A stretch of 64,000 bases of DNA, from positions 3,009,501-3,073,500 of the forward strand of contig NZ_CP076723.1 of assembly GCF_018986915.1 (NCBI RefSeq), given 5' to 3'. Origin of the DNA: Geomonas oryzisoli. Lineage in GTDB: Bacteria > Desulfobacterota > Desulfuromonadia > Geobacterales > Geobacteraceae. This document shows, in pieces, positions 26,006 through 35,564 of this stretch. The number at the start of each line of letters is the position of its first letter. The first letter of the stretch is position 1. The notes under the pieces are model-generated. The model did no database searches, had not been told where the DNA came from, and saw only the letters and a list, made by a program, of their open reading frames with translations. Both the position numbers and the translations under genes were made by a program.

Positions 26006-27067
26006 ATGAACGTGGAGCAGATGAAAATCGTGGTGAAGGAGATCCTCTCCAAGACCGACCTCACCCCCTGCGTGGTGGGACACCGCGGCGTGGGCAAGAG
26101 TGCGGGCATCCTCCAGGCCTGCCGCGAGCTGGACCGGCGCTACGTTTCGCTGCGCCTGGGACAGATGGAGGTGGGCGACCTGGTCGGCATCCCGTTCCGA
26201 AGCGGCGAGGTGATGCAGTGGTCGCGCCCTTCGTGGCTCCCCGGCGAGGAGGACGCTCCCACCGTGATCCACTGCGACGAGCTGAACCGGGCCCAGCAGG
26301 AGGACACGCTGCAGGCGATCTTCCAGTTCGTGGAGCCGCCGGCCGATGGGGTGCTGCGCGCCATCCACACCCATACCCTTTCCCGCCGCCACAAGGTGGT
26401 GGTCAGCATCAACCCTCCCGACGGGAGCTACCAGGTGGCAACCCTGGACCGCGCACTCATCGACCGCATGGTGATGCTCTTCGTCGAGACCGATTACCAG
26501 TGCTGGGCCCGCTACGCCCAAAAGCGCGAGTTCGCCGGCGAGGTGCGCCAGTTCCTGGCCGGAAACCACGGTTTGCTCGCCAAGCAGGGGATGCCGATGG
26601 AGATGCAGGTGGAGCCGAGCGAGCGCGCCTGGGAGATGGTGAGCGTGCTCAAGAAGAACTGCCGCTTCCCGGCCGAACTGGAGATGGAGGTCTACTCCGG
26701 GATCGTCGGCAAGGAGGCCGCCATCGCCTTCATGCGCTGGCTCTCGGACCGCAAGGGACGGCCGGTGACGGCGGACGAGGTGCTGAACGACTGGCCGAGC
26801 GTGGCCGGGCGGGCCGAGGCGCAGCGCGACGACGTGCAGGCGGCGACCATCAACGACCTCTCGGCGCTGCTCCAGGTATCCCCCGAGCTCAGCCAGGATC
26901 AGGAGGACAACCTGGTCTCGTACATCGCCGTGCTGCCGCGCGACCTCCGCTTCGGCTTCGTGAAGTCGCTGCTGAAGATCCCCCATGTCGCCCTTTTGCT
27001 GGTGAAAGACAAGCACGACGCGGTCATCTTCGACGCCATGCAGGCGATCAGCGAGCAGGCGGGGTAA
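26006..27067 (+). CDS. MoxR-type AAA+ ATPase
   Basis: The 353-residue protein uses the ATG preceded by AAGGAAGGA; an upstream in-frame ATG is less likely. Walker A is GHRGVGKS (residues 25-32), Walker B VIHCDELNRAQ, and sensor/arginine-finger segments are seen in VVVSINPP and LDRALIDRMV. MoxR ATPases act as chaperone-like remodelling factors, typically paired with a von Willebrand A protein, to mature or activate a target complex. The next gene, 3 bases downstream, is such a VWA protein. The client is not identifiable from this locus. Confidence 0.88.
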   Translation: MNVEQMKIVVKEILSKTDLTPCVVGHRGVGKSAGILQACRELDRRYVSLRLGQMEVGDLVGIPFRSGEVMQWSRPSWLPGEEDAPTVIHCDELNRAQQEDTLQAIFQFVEPPADGVLRAIHTHTLSRRHKVVVSINPPDGSYQVATLDRALIDRMVMLFVETDYQCWARYAQKREFAGEVRQFLAGNHGLLAKQGMPMEMQVEPSERAWEMVSVLKKNCRFPAELEMEVYSGIVGKEAAIAFMRWLSDRKGRPVTADEVLNDWPSVAGRAEAQRDDVQAATINDLSALLQVSPELSQDQEDNLVSYIAVLPRDLRFGFVKSLLKIPHVALLLVKDKHDAVIFDAMQAISEQAG

Positions 27068-27070
27068 GCG

Positions 27071-28243
27071 GTGTCACCGGGGACGCTGCAAAACGCGGTG
27101 GTGCGGCTTTTAAAGGAGCGCCCCTTCTACGGCCACTTCCTGCTCAACCTGCGCCGGGAGGAGCGCCCCCTCTCCGGTAAGCCGGCCGGCGTCACCATCC
27201 GTAACGGCACTCCGACCCTCGCCGTCGATCCCGCTTCATTTTCCCTCCTCGCCGCCGTCGAGCAGCAGGCGCTGCTCGAGCACCTGGTGAAGCACCTTCT
27301 GCACCTGCACATGCTGCGCGGCAAGGGGAAGAACTCGCACGACTGGGACCTCTGCTGCGACCTGGCCATCAATCCCGACACCCCGGGCCTCCCCGAGGAT
27401 GCGATCTACCCGAACCAGTTCGACCTCCCCGACGGGCTCGCCGCCGAAGAGTATTACCGGCTGCTGGTGCGCCCCTTCGATGTCGGCAACCTCGCCGGGA
27501 GCGGTTTCGGTGACGAGGCGCAGGAGGCACAAGGTGCCTCGGGAGCGGGGAGGGACCCGGCTGCGGCCTCCACGCTCGACGATCACGCCATCTGGAGCGA
27601 CGCCGACAGCACCCCGCTGCCACTGGCCGAGGAGATGTTGCGCGCGGTGACCCGGGAGAGTCTGCGCGGCAGCGACGGCGAGGCCCCCGCCGAGGTGAGG
27701 GCGGTGGTCGACGCCATCCTGCGCCCCTCACCCATCCCCTGGCGCCAGGTGCTCCGGCAGTTCGTCGCCACCGCGGGCAGAATCGGCAAGAAGAGCACCT
27801 GGATGCGGGAGCACCGCCGCTTCGAGCACGACACGCCGGGGTCGCGCAAGCGGCACCGCCTGACGCTTCTGGTCGGCATCGACGTAAGCGACTCCACCAA
27901 CATCGTGGAGCTGAGGGAGGCTTTCGCCACGGAGTTGCTGCAGATCGCACGCGGCCGCGATGCCGCCATCACCGTGCTCTACGCCAACAGCAGGATCCAG
28001 CAGGTGGAGGCGTTCAAGGGAAGCGCCTTCGTGCCGGAGCGTTACGACGGCGGCGGGTTCACCGACCTGCGCCCCGTCTTCGAGTACGCAAAGACCATGC
28101 ATCCCCCGCCCGCCGCCGTGATCTACCTCACCGACGGCATCGGGCCGGTACCGGAGCAGATGGAACTGCCGACCCTGTGGGTCCTGACCGCGGAGGGGGA
28201 GAAGCCGGCCCCGTGGGGCATCGAACTGAGACTGGAGGTTTGA
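27071..28243 (+). CDS. VWA protein with a degenerate metallopeptidase-like N domain (DUF2201 type)
   Basis: The 390-residue protein starts with GTG 3 bases after the ATPase gene. The N-terminal half resembles the putative metallopeptidase domain found before this VWA class, but the expected HExxH reads HLVKH (residues 71-75, third His at 80), so the catalytic Glu is Leu and hydrolysis is unlikely. The C-terminal half is a VWA domain with the MIDAS motif DVSDS (271-275) and YLTDG. Between them lies a low-complexity acidic/alanine segment (about 150-190). It is expected to act with the MoxR ATPase, presenting a client through the MIDAS metal. Confidence 0.85.
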   Translation: MSPGTLQNAVVRLLKERPFYGHFLLNLRREERPLSGKPAGVTIRNGTPTLAVDPASFSLLAAVEQQALLEHLVKHLLHLHMLRGKGKNSHDWDLCCDLAINPDTPGLPEDAIYPNQFDLPDGLAAEEYYRLLVRPFDVGNLAGSGFGDEAQEAQGASGAGRDPAAASTLDDHAIWSDADSTPLPLAEEMLRAVTRESLRGSDGEAPAEVRAVVDAILRPSPIPWRQVLRQFVATAGRIGKKSTWMREHRRFEHDTPGSRKRHRLTLLVGIDVSDSTNIVELREAFATELLQIARGRDAAITVLYANSRIQQVEAFKGSAFVPERYDGGGFTDLRPVFEYAKTMHPPPAAVIYLTDGIGPVPEQMELPTLWVLTAEGEKPAPWGIELRLEV

Positions 28244-28248
28244 ACAAT

Positions 28249-28659
28249 ATGGAAGAAACGACTTCGACGCCGATGACGGCCGAATCGGTGGGAGAGATAT
28301 TGAGGGAAGCGGGCGCCCAGGTGATGGTCCGCTCCGGGCGCAGCGAGAACTACAGCGCCCCCAGGGAATTTTCCTTCGAGGTGAAGGCGATTTTCGAAAA
28401 CGGGATGGGTCTGCACGTGGTCGCGCGCCAGTTCAACTACCGCGACCCGTGGGAGGCCGAGGGGAGGGTCAACGACCTGGTGGACGTGATGCTTTTGCGC
28501 GACGGCGCGCTTACCCCGCTCCCCAAGGGGTTCCCCTACTTCCAGGGGATCGACGAGGAGTGCGGCCTGAACGAGGCGATGCTGCGCGAGGTGATCGATT
28601 GCGTGCGCAAGGTGAACCCGAAGTTGTACCTGTTGCAGGAGATGACGGGCGACCTCTGA
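28249..28659 (+). CDS. Hypothetical protein, third gene of the MoxR-VWA operon
   Basis: The 136-residue protein starts at an ATG 5 bases after the VWA stop, with GGAGG 9-10 bases upstream. It is acidic, has no signal peptide, membrane segment or Cys cluster, and contains a repeated beta-type pattern (FSFEVKAIFENGMGLHVVAR) and a C-terminal helix (LNEAMLREVIDCVRKVNPKL). I do not recognise its family. Tight coupling to the ATPase and VWA genes suggests an adaptor or the client of that pair. Confidence 0.75.
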   Translation: MEETTSTPMTAESVGEILREAGAQVMVRSGRSENYSAPREFSFEVKAIFENGMGLHVVARQFNYRDPWEAEGRVNDLVDVMLLRDGALTPLPKGFPYFQGIDEECGLNEAMLREVIDCVRKVNPKLYLLQEMTGDL

Positions 28660-28847
28660 AACCTCACCATTACCGGCAAAGACCGATCAGCCCCATTGAT
28701 TACTGAAGTTGTGCTGCTAAACTTCCGATAATGTTTCGGGAAGTATCAGCATCTTCTGTCAAAGCTCGTGTGTTGTTCACTATCGGAGCGGGCCCAGATT
28801 CATGGCGTCAAACGGCAGGTCCAGTAGAAGATAGCAGGAGGCACGTG

Positions 28848-29708
28848 ATGAAAATGTTGGTAGTCATTGTCGCCCTGGTCTACCCTCTTCTGGGTGCAGG
28901 CCTGACAGCATCGTCTGCCGAGGAGTTGAAGTTCGGCGTCGCGGCCATGATATCACCGCAGGAAACCATCAAGTACTACCGGCAGACCATCGATTACGTC
29001 GGCAAGAAACTGGGGCGGCCGGTCGAAATGGTGCAAAAGCACAGCTACGACGAGACGGACAAGTTGCTGGAGAAGGGGGAGCTGAAGGTCGCCTTCGTCT
29101 GCTCCGGTCCGTACGTCGTCGACAAGGAGAAGTTCGGCGCCGAGCTCCTGGTCGCCCCCCAGTCCTACGGGGAGCCCTTTTACTACGCCTACATCATCGC
29201 GCACAAAAACAGCGGCGTCACCGACCTCTCCCAGCTCAAGGGAAAAAGCTTCGCTTTCACCGATCCCAAGTCCAACACCGGCAGACTCGTCCCCGCCTAC
29301 ATGATCGGCAAAAGGTTCAACACCACGCCGGAGAAGTTCTTCGGCCGGATCATCTACACAAAGACCCACGACAAGGCCATCGAAGCCGTCGCCAAAAAGA
29401 TCGTCGATGGAGCCAGCGTCGACAGCCTGATCTACAACTACGCCGCCAGCAAGGATCCCCGTTTCACCAGCCAGACCAGGATCATCGCGAAGTCACCTCG
29501 TTACGGCATCCCCCCCATCGTCACCCGCAAGGACCTCGACCCGACCCTGAAAGCGCGCCTGCGCGACATCTTCCTGAACATGCACAAGGATCCCGAAGGC
29601 AGGGCGATCCTGGCAGGCATCAAGGTAGACCGGTTCATCGTCCCGAAAGACTCGGACTACGACTCGGTGCGGGAGATGGAGAAGTGGCTCAGGATGAACA
29701 TCAAGTAG
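28848..29708 (+). CDS. PhnD-like periplasmic phosphonate/phosphate-type substrate-binding protein
   Basis: The 286-residue protein starts at the ATG with AGGAGG upstream and has a clear signal peptide (cleavage after SSA near residue 24). The mature part matches the PhnD/PtxB family of substrate-binding proteins: FGVAAMISPQETIKYY, DKLLEKGELKVAFVCSGPYV, LKGKSFAFTDPKSNTGRLVP and the C-terminal LRDIFLNMHKDPEGRAIL. No ABC permease or ATPase gene follows. Instead a hybrid sensor kinase begins 66 bases later, so this protein may be a ligand-sensing partner of that kinase and not a transporter component. Confidence 0.85.
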   Translation: MKMLVVIVALVYPLLGAGLTASSAEELKFGVAAMISPQETIKYYRQTIDYVGKKLGRPVEMVQKHSYDETDKLLEKGELKVAFVCSGPYVVDKEKFGAELLVAPQSYGEPFYYAYIIAHKNSGVTDLSQLKGKSFAFTDPKSNTGRLVPAYMIGKRFNTTPEKFFGRIIYTKTHDKAIEAVAKKIVDGASVDSLIYNYAASKDPRFTSQTRIIAKSPRYGIPPIVTRKDLDPTLKARLRDIFLNMHKDPEGRAILAGIKVDRFIVPKDSDYDSVREMEKWLRMNIK

Positions 29709-29774
29709 GCATGCGCCCGCGAGGGAACCCGCTCCGCGAACCGCGTGGGCGCCGCCAGGGGAAGGCAGGTATTC

Positions 29775-32075
29775 ATGGGCAGGTGGCAGATCCAAAATCT
29801 GAGTCTGCAGCGGAGGTTTTTCCTCCTCTCCTTCAGCATCATCCTCATCTTTTCCGTCGCGGTGACGGCAACCTTGTTCGTCGCCCAGAAGAACAAGCTG
29901 GAACAGTCGCTGCTGAACAAGGGGGCAGGGTTCGCGAGGTATGTCTCGTCGGTCTGCACGGACGCCCTGATCTTGAAGGATACCCTGCAGCTTGATGCCC
30001 TGGTCGCCGAGGTGCACGACGAAGAGATCATCTACACCGTAATCGAGGATGACCAGGGAAACGCCCTCACCACCACCGTCGCCAGCCTGAACAGCTCCAA
30101 AGCAAAACTCAAGCCTTACCTGGACAAACTCCCGCCCGACGCTCCCGTGGGCACCGTGATCCAGGCCCTGAAAAAGGAGCTGGATGTCGTCGAGGTCTCC
30201 CAGAGGATCACGGTCGACTCATCGGTCCAGGGGGCGGTGCGTGTCGGGCTGAGCAAGCACAACATCCGCACGCAACTGCTGCGGCAGATGGCGATCATCC
30301 TGGTGGGGATGCTCTTCATGTCGCTCACCCTCGCCATCACCCTGAACATCGCCACCAACCGGCTGGTGCTGCGCCCGGTCAGCGAACTGGCCCGGGTCGC
30401 CGACCAGCTCACGGCGGGGAACATGGCCGCCCGGGTTACCTCCTCCTCGATCGGCGAGATCGAGACCGTGTGCAGGAGCTTCAACCTGATGGCGCAGCGC
30501 CTTGAGGGGGACATCGCCGAGCTAAAGCAAGCCGAGGCGAGCGTGCGCCTCGCCCAGGAGTCCCAGGAGGCGATCCTCAACTCGATGCCGGACCTCATGT
30601 TCCGGACCGACCGGGACGGCGTCATCGTCGAATTTCACTCTTCGCAGATGAGCCTGCTGTACCTCCCGCCTGAGCGGTTCATGGGGAAGAGAATTCCCGA
30701 GGTTCTGCCCGAAGAGCCGGCACGGATTATCATGGAGGCCTTGGCAGAGGCGGAGAAAACCGGCGCGCACAGGGGTGCGGTGTATTCCCTTGCCATGCCG
30801 CAGGGAGAGATGTGGTTCGAACTGGCGGTGACCGCGATGGGGCAGCCCTGCACGGGCTTCATCCTGCTGGTCCGCGACATCACCCAGCGCAAAGAGCTGG
30901 AGGAAGAACGGCAGCGATTCGAAAAGCAACTGCTGCATGCCCAGAAGCTGGAAAGCCTCGGGGTGCTGGCGGGGGGCATCGCCCACGACTTCAACAACAT
31001 CCTGATGGCCATCATGGGGAACGCCGAACTGGCCCTGATGCGCATCAACAAGGAATCACCGGCGATCGTGAACCTGCGCAGCATAGAGCAGGCCTCCGCC
31101 CGGGCCGCAGATCTCGCGGCACAGATGCTCGCCTATTCGGGCAAGGGGAAGTTCATCATCGAAAACCTGGACCTCAATCGCCTGCTGCAAGAGATGCTGC
31201 ACATGCTCGAGGTTTCCATATCGAAGAAAGCGCAGCTCAGCTTCAAACTCGCCGAGTCGCTCCCGCTTATAGAGGGCGACGCGACCCAGATGCGCCAGGT
31301 CGTCATGAACCTGGTCATCAACGCTTCCGAAGCGTTGGGAGAACGCAACGGGACCATCTCGATCAAGACCGGCAGCATGGAGTGCGACCGCAGCTATCTG
31401 AACAATGTATGGCAGAACGAGGAACTTGCAGAGGGGCACTATGTCTATCTGGAAATAGCCGACACCGGCTGTGGCATGGATCAGGACACGCTGGCGAGGA
31501 TGTTCGATCCCTTTTTCACCACCAAGTTCACCGGCCGCGGCTTGGGGATGGCGGCGGTACTCGGCATCATCAGGGGGCACAACGGGGCCCTGGTCGTGGA
31601 CAGCGAACCGGGCGTAGGGACCACCATCAAGATACTCATTCCGGCGAGCGAACAGCAACCCGATGTCCAACAGCCCCCCTCCCCGCCCGAGCGGGAGGAT
31701 TGGGAAGGCGCGGGATACGTCCTTCTCGTCGACGATGAGGAGACTGTGCGCAACATCGGCGCCGAGATGCTCAGAGAGCTCGGTTTTTCGCCGATGACCG
31801 CCAGCGAGGGGAGCGAAGCTCTCGAGCTGTACAAGGCCGTCCCCGGTATCCGGGTGGTGATCCTGGACCTGACCATGCCGCACATGGATGGTGACCAGTG
31901 CCTGAGCGAGCTGAAGAAGATCGATCCCCACGTGCAGGTCGTCATGTCCAGCGGCTACAGCGAACTCGAGTTACAGCGGAAATTTTCCGGCCGGCAAGTC
32001 GCGGGGTTCATCCAGAAGCCCTACACCCTCTCGGCCCTCAGGCAGGTAATGAGAGGCATCAATCCAGACACCTGA
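29775..32075 (+). CDS. Hybrid sensor histidine kinase (membrane sensor-HAMP-PAS-HisKA-HATPase-REC)
   Basis: The 766-residue protein starts at the ATG after AAGGCAGG; an upstream GTG at 29745 is the alternative. Two membrane helices (about 14-38 and 172-194) bracket a periplasmic domain of about 130 residues. HAMP (195-250), PAS (about 265-375), HisKA with GIAHDFNN (His near residue 402), an ATPase domain (IADTGCGMD, DPFFTTK, GRGLGMAAV) and a receiver (VLLVDDEE, VILDLTMPHMDG, IQKPY) follow. The PhnD-like protein encoded just upstream is a plausible periplasmic input. No separate response regulator follows. The end overlaps the opposing radical SAM gene by 17 bp. Confidence 0.92.
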   Translation: MGRWQIQNLSLQRRFFLLSFSIILIFSVAVTATLFVAQKNKLEQSLLNKGAGFARYVSSVCTDALILKDTLQLDALVAEVHDEEIIYTVIEDDQGNALTTTVASLNSSKAKLKPYLDKLPPDAPVGTVIQALKKELDVVEVSQRITVDSSVQGAVRVGLSKHNIRTQLLRQMAIILVGMLFMSLTLAITLNIATNRLVLRPVSELARVADQLTAGNMAARVTSSSIGEIETVCRSFNLMAQRLEGDIAELKQAEASVRLAQESQEAILNSMPDLMFRTDRDGVIVEFHSSQMSLLYLPPERFMGKRIPEVLPEEPARIIMEALAEAEKTGAHRGAVYSLAMPQGEMWFELAVTAMGQPCTGFILLVRDITQRKELEEERQRFEKQLLHAQKLESLGVLAGGIAHDFNNILMAIMGNAELALMRINKESPAIVNLRSIEQASARAADLAAQMLAYSGKGKFIIENLDLNRLLQEMLHMLEVSISKKAQLSFKLAESLPLIEGDATQMRQVVMNLVINASEALGERNGTISIKTGSMECDRSYLNNVWQNEELAEGHYVYLEIADTGCGMDQDTLARMFDPFFTTKFTGRGLGMAAVLGIIRGHNGALVVDSEPGVGTTIKILIPASEQQPDVQQPPSPPEREDWEGAGYVLLVDDEETVRNIGAEMLRELGFSPMTASEGSEALELYKAVPGIRVVILDLTMPHMDGDQCLSELKKIDPHVQVVMSSGYSELELQRKFSGRQVAGFIQKPYTLSALRQVMRGINPDT

Positions 32076-33399
32076 ACACCCCCGAACTCCACAGGCAGCT
32101 GCCGCAGGGCTCGGCGTTGACGTAGCAGTCCTGGTCGAAACACTCCGCCTGCACGAGGTCGCAGGGCGAGGTGTTGCACTCGGCGCAGGACGGGTAATCG
32201 TGACGCACGACGTTCTGCCGGTAACCGCGGAACTTGGGACTGTTCCAGATATCCAGCACGCCGCGGTCCTTCACGTTGCCGAACACCCACGGTGTCACCG
32301 GGTGCAGCCAGCCGTTGGCGTAGGAGCGGCAGCTGTGCCACAGGTGGTAGCAGGGATGCATGCCGCCATCCCAGGAGATGAAGGCGCTTCCCTTCTCGAC
32401 GAAGCTGCAGCCGCGCTTCTCGCGCCGGGCGATCTCCGGCAACCGCAGGTCGATCCCCGTCCGGCGCGCCACCTGCGCCGCCTCCTCGAAGATATCCTGG
32501 CTGTGATGGATCTTCGGCATGTCCAGCGCGAAAAGCCTCTTCAGGTCCAGAGTTATCCCACGCTGCTGCGCATCGGACTTCATGGCCGCCACGAAATCGA
32601 TGATCTGCCGGTCCTTGTCGGTCTTGTGGTAATTCCAGAGCACCTGGAAATAGCGGCGGATATCGACCCCTTTGAGGTCGGCCTTGCTCTTCCAGCTCTG
32701 GAACAGGGTGATCGCCTCGTCGGTGCAGATGTCGTAACTGCACTGCTGCAGGTGCGGCTCGTCGAAGGGGTGCAGATGGGAGACCAGCGCGAAGCTGACG
32801 CCGAACTCGGCCGCCCAGGAGAGCGCCGCGGGGAGCTGACTCAGGTTGTCGCGCATCACCACGAACTCGACGCCGATCTCCATCTCGGGACGGTGGCAGG
32901 CGATCTTGGCGGCGCCCAGGGCGTTCAGGGCGTGCTCCAGGTCGACCAGCTGGCTTCCGGAGCGGATGGAGCTGAAGGTGGTGGCGTCGACACCGTCCAT
33001 CGACAGGCAGATCCGGTCCACGCCCGCGTTCAGCAGCGACACCGCGCGCAGGTGCGACAGGAGCAGGCCGTTACTCTGGAAGCCGACCCAGCTCCCGGCG
33101 GGCATGAGCTTCTTGGCGCGGCTGACGAAGTGCTCCAGGCGGGTGTTCAGTAACGGCTCGCCCACGCCGTTCAGCACCAGCGCTTCCAGGTTGGGCAACG
33201 CCGGTTCCAGTTCGCTGAAGGTGGCGAGGTCGAGGTCGCCGTCCTTGGTCCGGCTGCCGTCCGCGTTCTGCTTCATGCACATGACGCAGTTCAGATTGCA
33301 GCGGCTGGTGGTTTCCACGAACAGCTTGGAAGGGTATTCCAGGAAGGCCGGTTCGTTGACCGGCATGAATTCGGACAGCGCCGCTGCATTGCTTTGCAT
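32059..33399 (-). CDS. Radical SAM/SPASM protein, possible tungsten-cofactor oxidoreductase maturase
   Basis: The 446-residue protein has the radical SAM motif CNLNCVMC (Cys 34, 38, 41), the GVGEPLL segment of the SAM-binding region, and a C-terminal half with many Cys (HPCYHLWHSC, CAECNTSPC, CFDQDC, CGSCLW...RC) that would hold auxiliary Fe-S clusters as in SPASM proteins. Such proteins usually modify a peptide or cofactor. The C-terminal CGxCLW pattern and the aldehyde oxidoreductase/pterin genes nearby make the radical SAM maturases of tungsten oxidoreductases a candidate family, but I cannot confirm this. It is last in a long minus-strand gene run and overlaps the opposing kinase gene by 17 bp at its 3' end. 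Confidence 0.8.
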   Translation of the reverse strand: MQSNAAALSEFMPVNEPAFLEYPSKLFVETTSRCNLNCVMCMKQNADGSRTKDGDLDLATFSELEPALPNLEALVLNGVGEPLLNTRLEHFVSRAKKLMPAGSWVGFQSNGLLLSHLRAVSLLNAGVDRICLSMDGVDATTFSSIRSGSQLVDLEHALNALGAAKIACHRPEMEIGVEFVVMRDNLSQLPAALSWAAEFGVSFALVSHLHPFDEPHLQQCSYDICTDEAITLFQSWKSKADLKGVDIRRYFQVLWNYHKTDKDRQIIDFVAAMKSDAQQRGITLDLKRLFALDMPKIHHSQDIFEEAAQVARRTGIDLRLPEIARREKRGCSFVEKGSAFISWDGGMHPCYHLWHSCRSYANGWLHPVTPWVFGNVKDRGVLDIWNSPKFRGYRQNVVRHDYPSCAECNTSPCDLVQAECFDQDCYVNAEPCGSCLWSSGVFRCLD

Positions 33400-33566
33400 C
33401 TTTCGGTCCTCGTTTTTGGCGTGCGTCGTTCCCGCGAAGCGGGAGGAGGTTCACTACCCCCTCGCCCCCGGGAGCCGGCCGGACAGGGGAGGTGCCGCCC
33501 CAATCAAGACGTCCCGTCCGTCCGTTCCCGGGAGGCGAAGAGTTCCTATGGAGCCGGCACCGGCCC

Positions 33567-35543
33567 CTAGTCCCTGCCTTTCAGCCCCTCGGCCACCAGC
33601 TCGGCGATGTCCTTCACGTTGGTGCCGCCGCTGGAGCGATCCTTCAGGCCGTCTTCCATCATGGTCATGCAGTAGGGGCAGGTGGTGCAGATGGTGCCGG
33701 GCTTGCCAGCGAGCGCCTCGTTGACCCGGTTCAGGTTGATCCTCTCGCCGAGATGCTCCTCCATCCACATGCGTCCGCCGCCGGCCCCGCAGCAGAACGA
33801 ATTCTGACGGTTTCTCTCCATCTCCGCCGGAGCGCTCCCGGTCGCCTGCGCGATGACGGTGCGCGGCGCCTGGTAGACCCCGTTGTGGCGCCCAAGGTAG
33901 CAGGAATCGTGGAAAACGATGTTGCCGCCCTTCTTCTCGTGGTGGTCGAGCTTCAGCTTCCCCTGGGCCAGCAGCGACTCGATGAACTCGGCGTGCGGAA
34001 TCACCTCCAGCTCGAGGCCGTACTGCCGGTAATCGTTCTTCAGCGTCGTGAAGCAGTGCGGGCACTGGGTGACCACCTTGGTGACCCCCTTCTCCTGGAA
34101 CATGGCCACGTTCTCCCTGGCCATCTTGTCGAAGAGGTATTCGTTCCCCAGCCGGCGCAGGCTGTCGCCGCAGCACTTCTCCTCCTTGCCGAGGATGCCG
34201 TAGGAAACGCCCGCGGCCTCCATGATCCGGGTCATGGCCAGGGTCACCTGCTTGCTGCGCGAATCGAAGGAGCCCGCGCACCCCACGAAGTAAAGGTACT
34301 CCGTCTTGCCCGCCTCGAACTGCTGCACGTCGCGGCCGCCGGCCCACTTGCCGCGCTCGCCCGGAGCGATGCCCCAGGGGTTGGAGCGCTGCTCCATGTT
34401 CTCGAAAAGGTTCAGGAGCTCCTCGGGGAAATCGGCTTCCATCTGCACCAGGTGCCGGCGCATCTTGGTGATCTTGGGCATCTGCTCGATGAAGACCGGG
34501 CAGGCGGCCAGGCAGGCGCCGCAGCTGGTGCAGGACCAGAGGGCGTCGGGCTTGATGCTCCCCTCCGCCTCGCCGATGACCGGCACGGTGGGCTCGCCGC
34601 CGCGCTGCAGGAGATCGCCGTTGGCCAGCAGGTTCATCTTGATGTCGTGCATCACCAGGCGCGGGTTGAGCGGTTTGCCGGTGGCGGCGGCCGGGCAGGA
34701 CTTCTCGCAGCGGCCGCACTCGGTGCAGGAGAAGGAGTCGAAGAGGTCTTTCCAGGTGAAGCGGTCGATGCTCCCGGCGCCGTACACGTTCCCCTCGACG
34801 AACTCCTCGCGCGGTTGCGTGTTGGGCGTGTCGAGCCCCTTGAAGAAGCAGTTCGGGATGGCGGCCAGGATGTGCATGTGCTTGCTGTACGGGAGGTAGT
34901 TCAGGAAGAACAGGAGCACCCCGGCGTGCAGCCACCAGGAAACCTGTGCCACGCTCTCAAGCGTTGCGCTCCCCTGCCCTGCCAGCAGCGACGAAAGCGC
35001 CAGGGAAACCGGCATGGACTGGGCGGCGCCTTCAGCTCCCAGGGCGATCTCCGCCGCATGGAGCCCAAAGTAGGCGACCATCAGCGTGCCGATCATGGAG
35101 AGGATGCCGAAGGCTTCGCCGGTGCGAGCACCCTGGTAGGGAGGCGCCACGGCCCTTCTCACCAGGGCGATCACCACCGCGGTCAGGGCACACAGGGAAA
35201 CGACGTCGAACACGAAGACCAGCGGCAGGTAGAGCGCCTGCGGCAGGAGCCGCGACAGCTTCGCCGCCGGGAATACCCCGGCCACCAGGAACTCGGTGTT
35301 GGCGACGGCCAGGATCAGGAACGACCAGAAGATGAAGAGATGGTTGATACCGAAGGGACGGCTCACCACCCTCTTCTGGAGGAAGGCGAACTCGAACATC
35401 CCCTGCAGCCGTTCCGGCAGGCTCGAGAAACGGTCCTCGGACGCGCCGACGGCGACGAGGCTGAAACGGCGGTAGCAGCTCCAGGCGAAGATAAGGCAGG
35501 CTGCCGCCAGAAGCGGTGCGAAGATGACAGGATCAGGTTGCAT
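33567..35543 (-). CDS. Membrane Fe-S/heme b ETF:menaquinone oxidoreductase-like protein (HdrD/CCG type)
   Basis: The 658-residue protein uses the ATG at 35543; the in-frame upstream start reads through a repeat. The N-terminal part (about 1-235) has five membrane helices with His in INHLFIFW, YFGLHAAEI, WWLHAGVLL and YSKHMHIL, candidates for two heme b groups. Two [4Fe-4S] motifs follow (CTECGRCEKSC and CTSCGACLAAC), then two CCG-type cysteine domains (EEKCCGDSLRRLG and NSFCCGAGGGRMW). This matches the membrane oxidoreductases that take electrons from electron transfer flavoprotein and reduce menaquinone in Geobacter and syntrophs. It lies directly downstream of etfB and etfA, supporting that role. 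Confidence 0.88.
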   Translation of the reverse strand: MQPDPVIFAPLLAAACLIFAWSCYRRFSLVAVGASEDRFSSLPERLQGMFEFAFLQKRVVSRPFGINHLFIFWSFLILAVANTEFLVAGVFPAAKLSRLLPQALYLPLVFVFDVVSLCALTAVVIALVRRAVAPPYQGARTGEAFGILSMIGTLMVAYFGLHAAEIALGAEGAAQSMPVSLALSSLLAGQGSATLESVAQVSWWLHAGVLLFFLNYLPYSKHMHILAAIPNCFFKGLDTPNTQPREEFVEGNVYGAGSIDRFTWKDLFDSFSCTECGRCEKSCPAAATGKPLNPRLVMHDIKMNLLANGDLLQRGGEPTVPVIGEAEGSIKPDALWSCTSCGACLAACPVFIEQMPKITKMRRHLVQMEADFPEELLNLFENMEQRSNPWGIAPGERGKWAGGRDVQQFEAGKTEYLYFVGCAGSFDSRSKQVTLAMTRIMEAAGVSYGILGKEEKCCGDSLRRLGNEYLFDKMARENVAMFQEKGVTKVVTQCPHCFTTLKNDYRQYGLELEVIPHAEFIESLLAQGKLKLDHHEKKGGNIVFHDSCYLGRHNGVYQAPRTVIAQATGSAPAEMERNRQNSFCCGAGGGRMWMEEHLGERINLNRVNEALAGKPGTICTTCPYCMTMMEDGLKDRSSGGTNVKDIAELVAEGLKGRD

Positions 35544-35564
35544 AGTAAGTGCTCCGGTTCCTTC

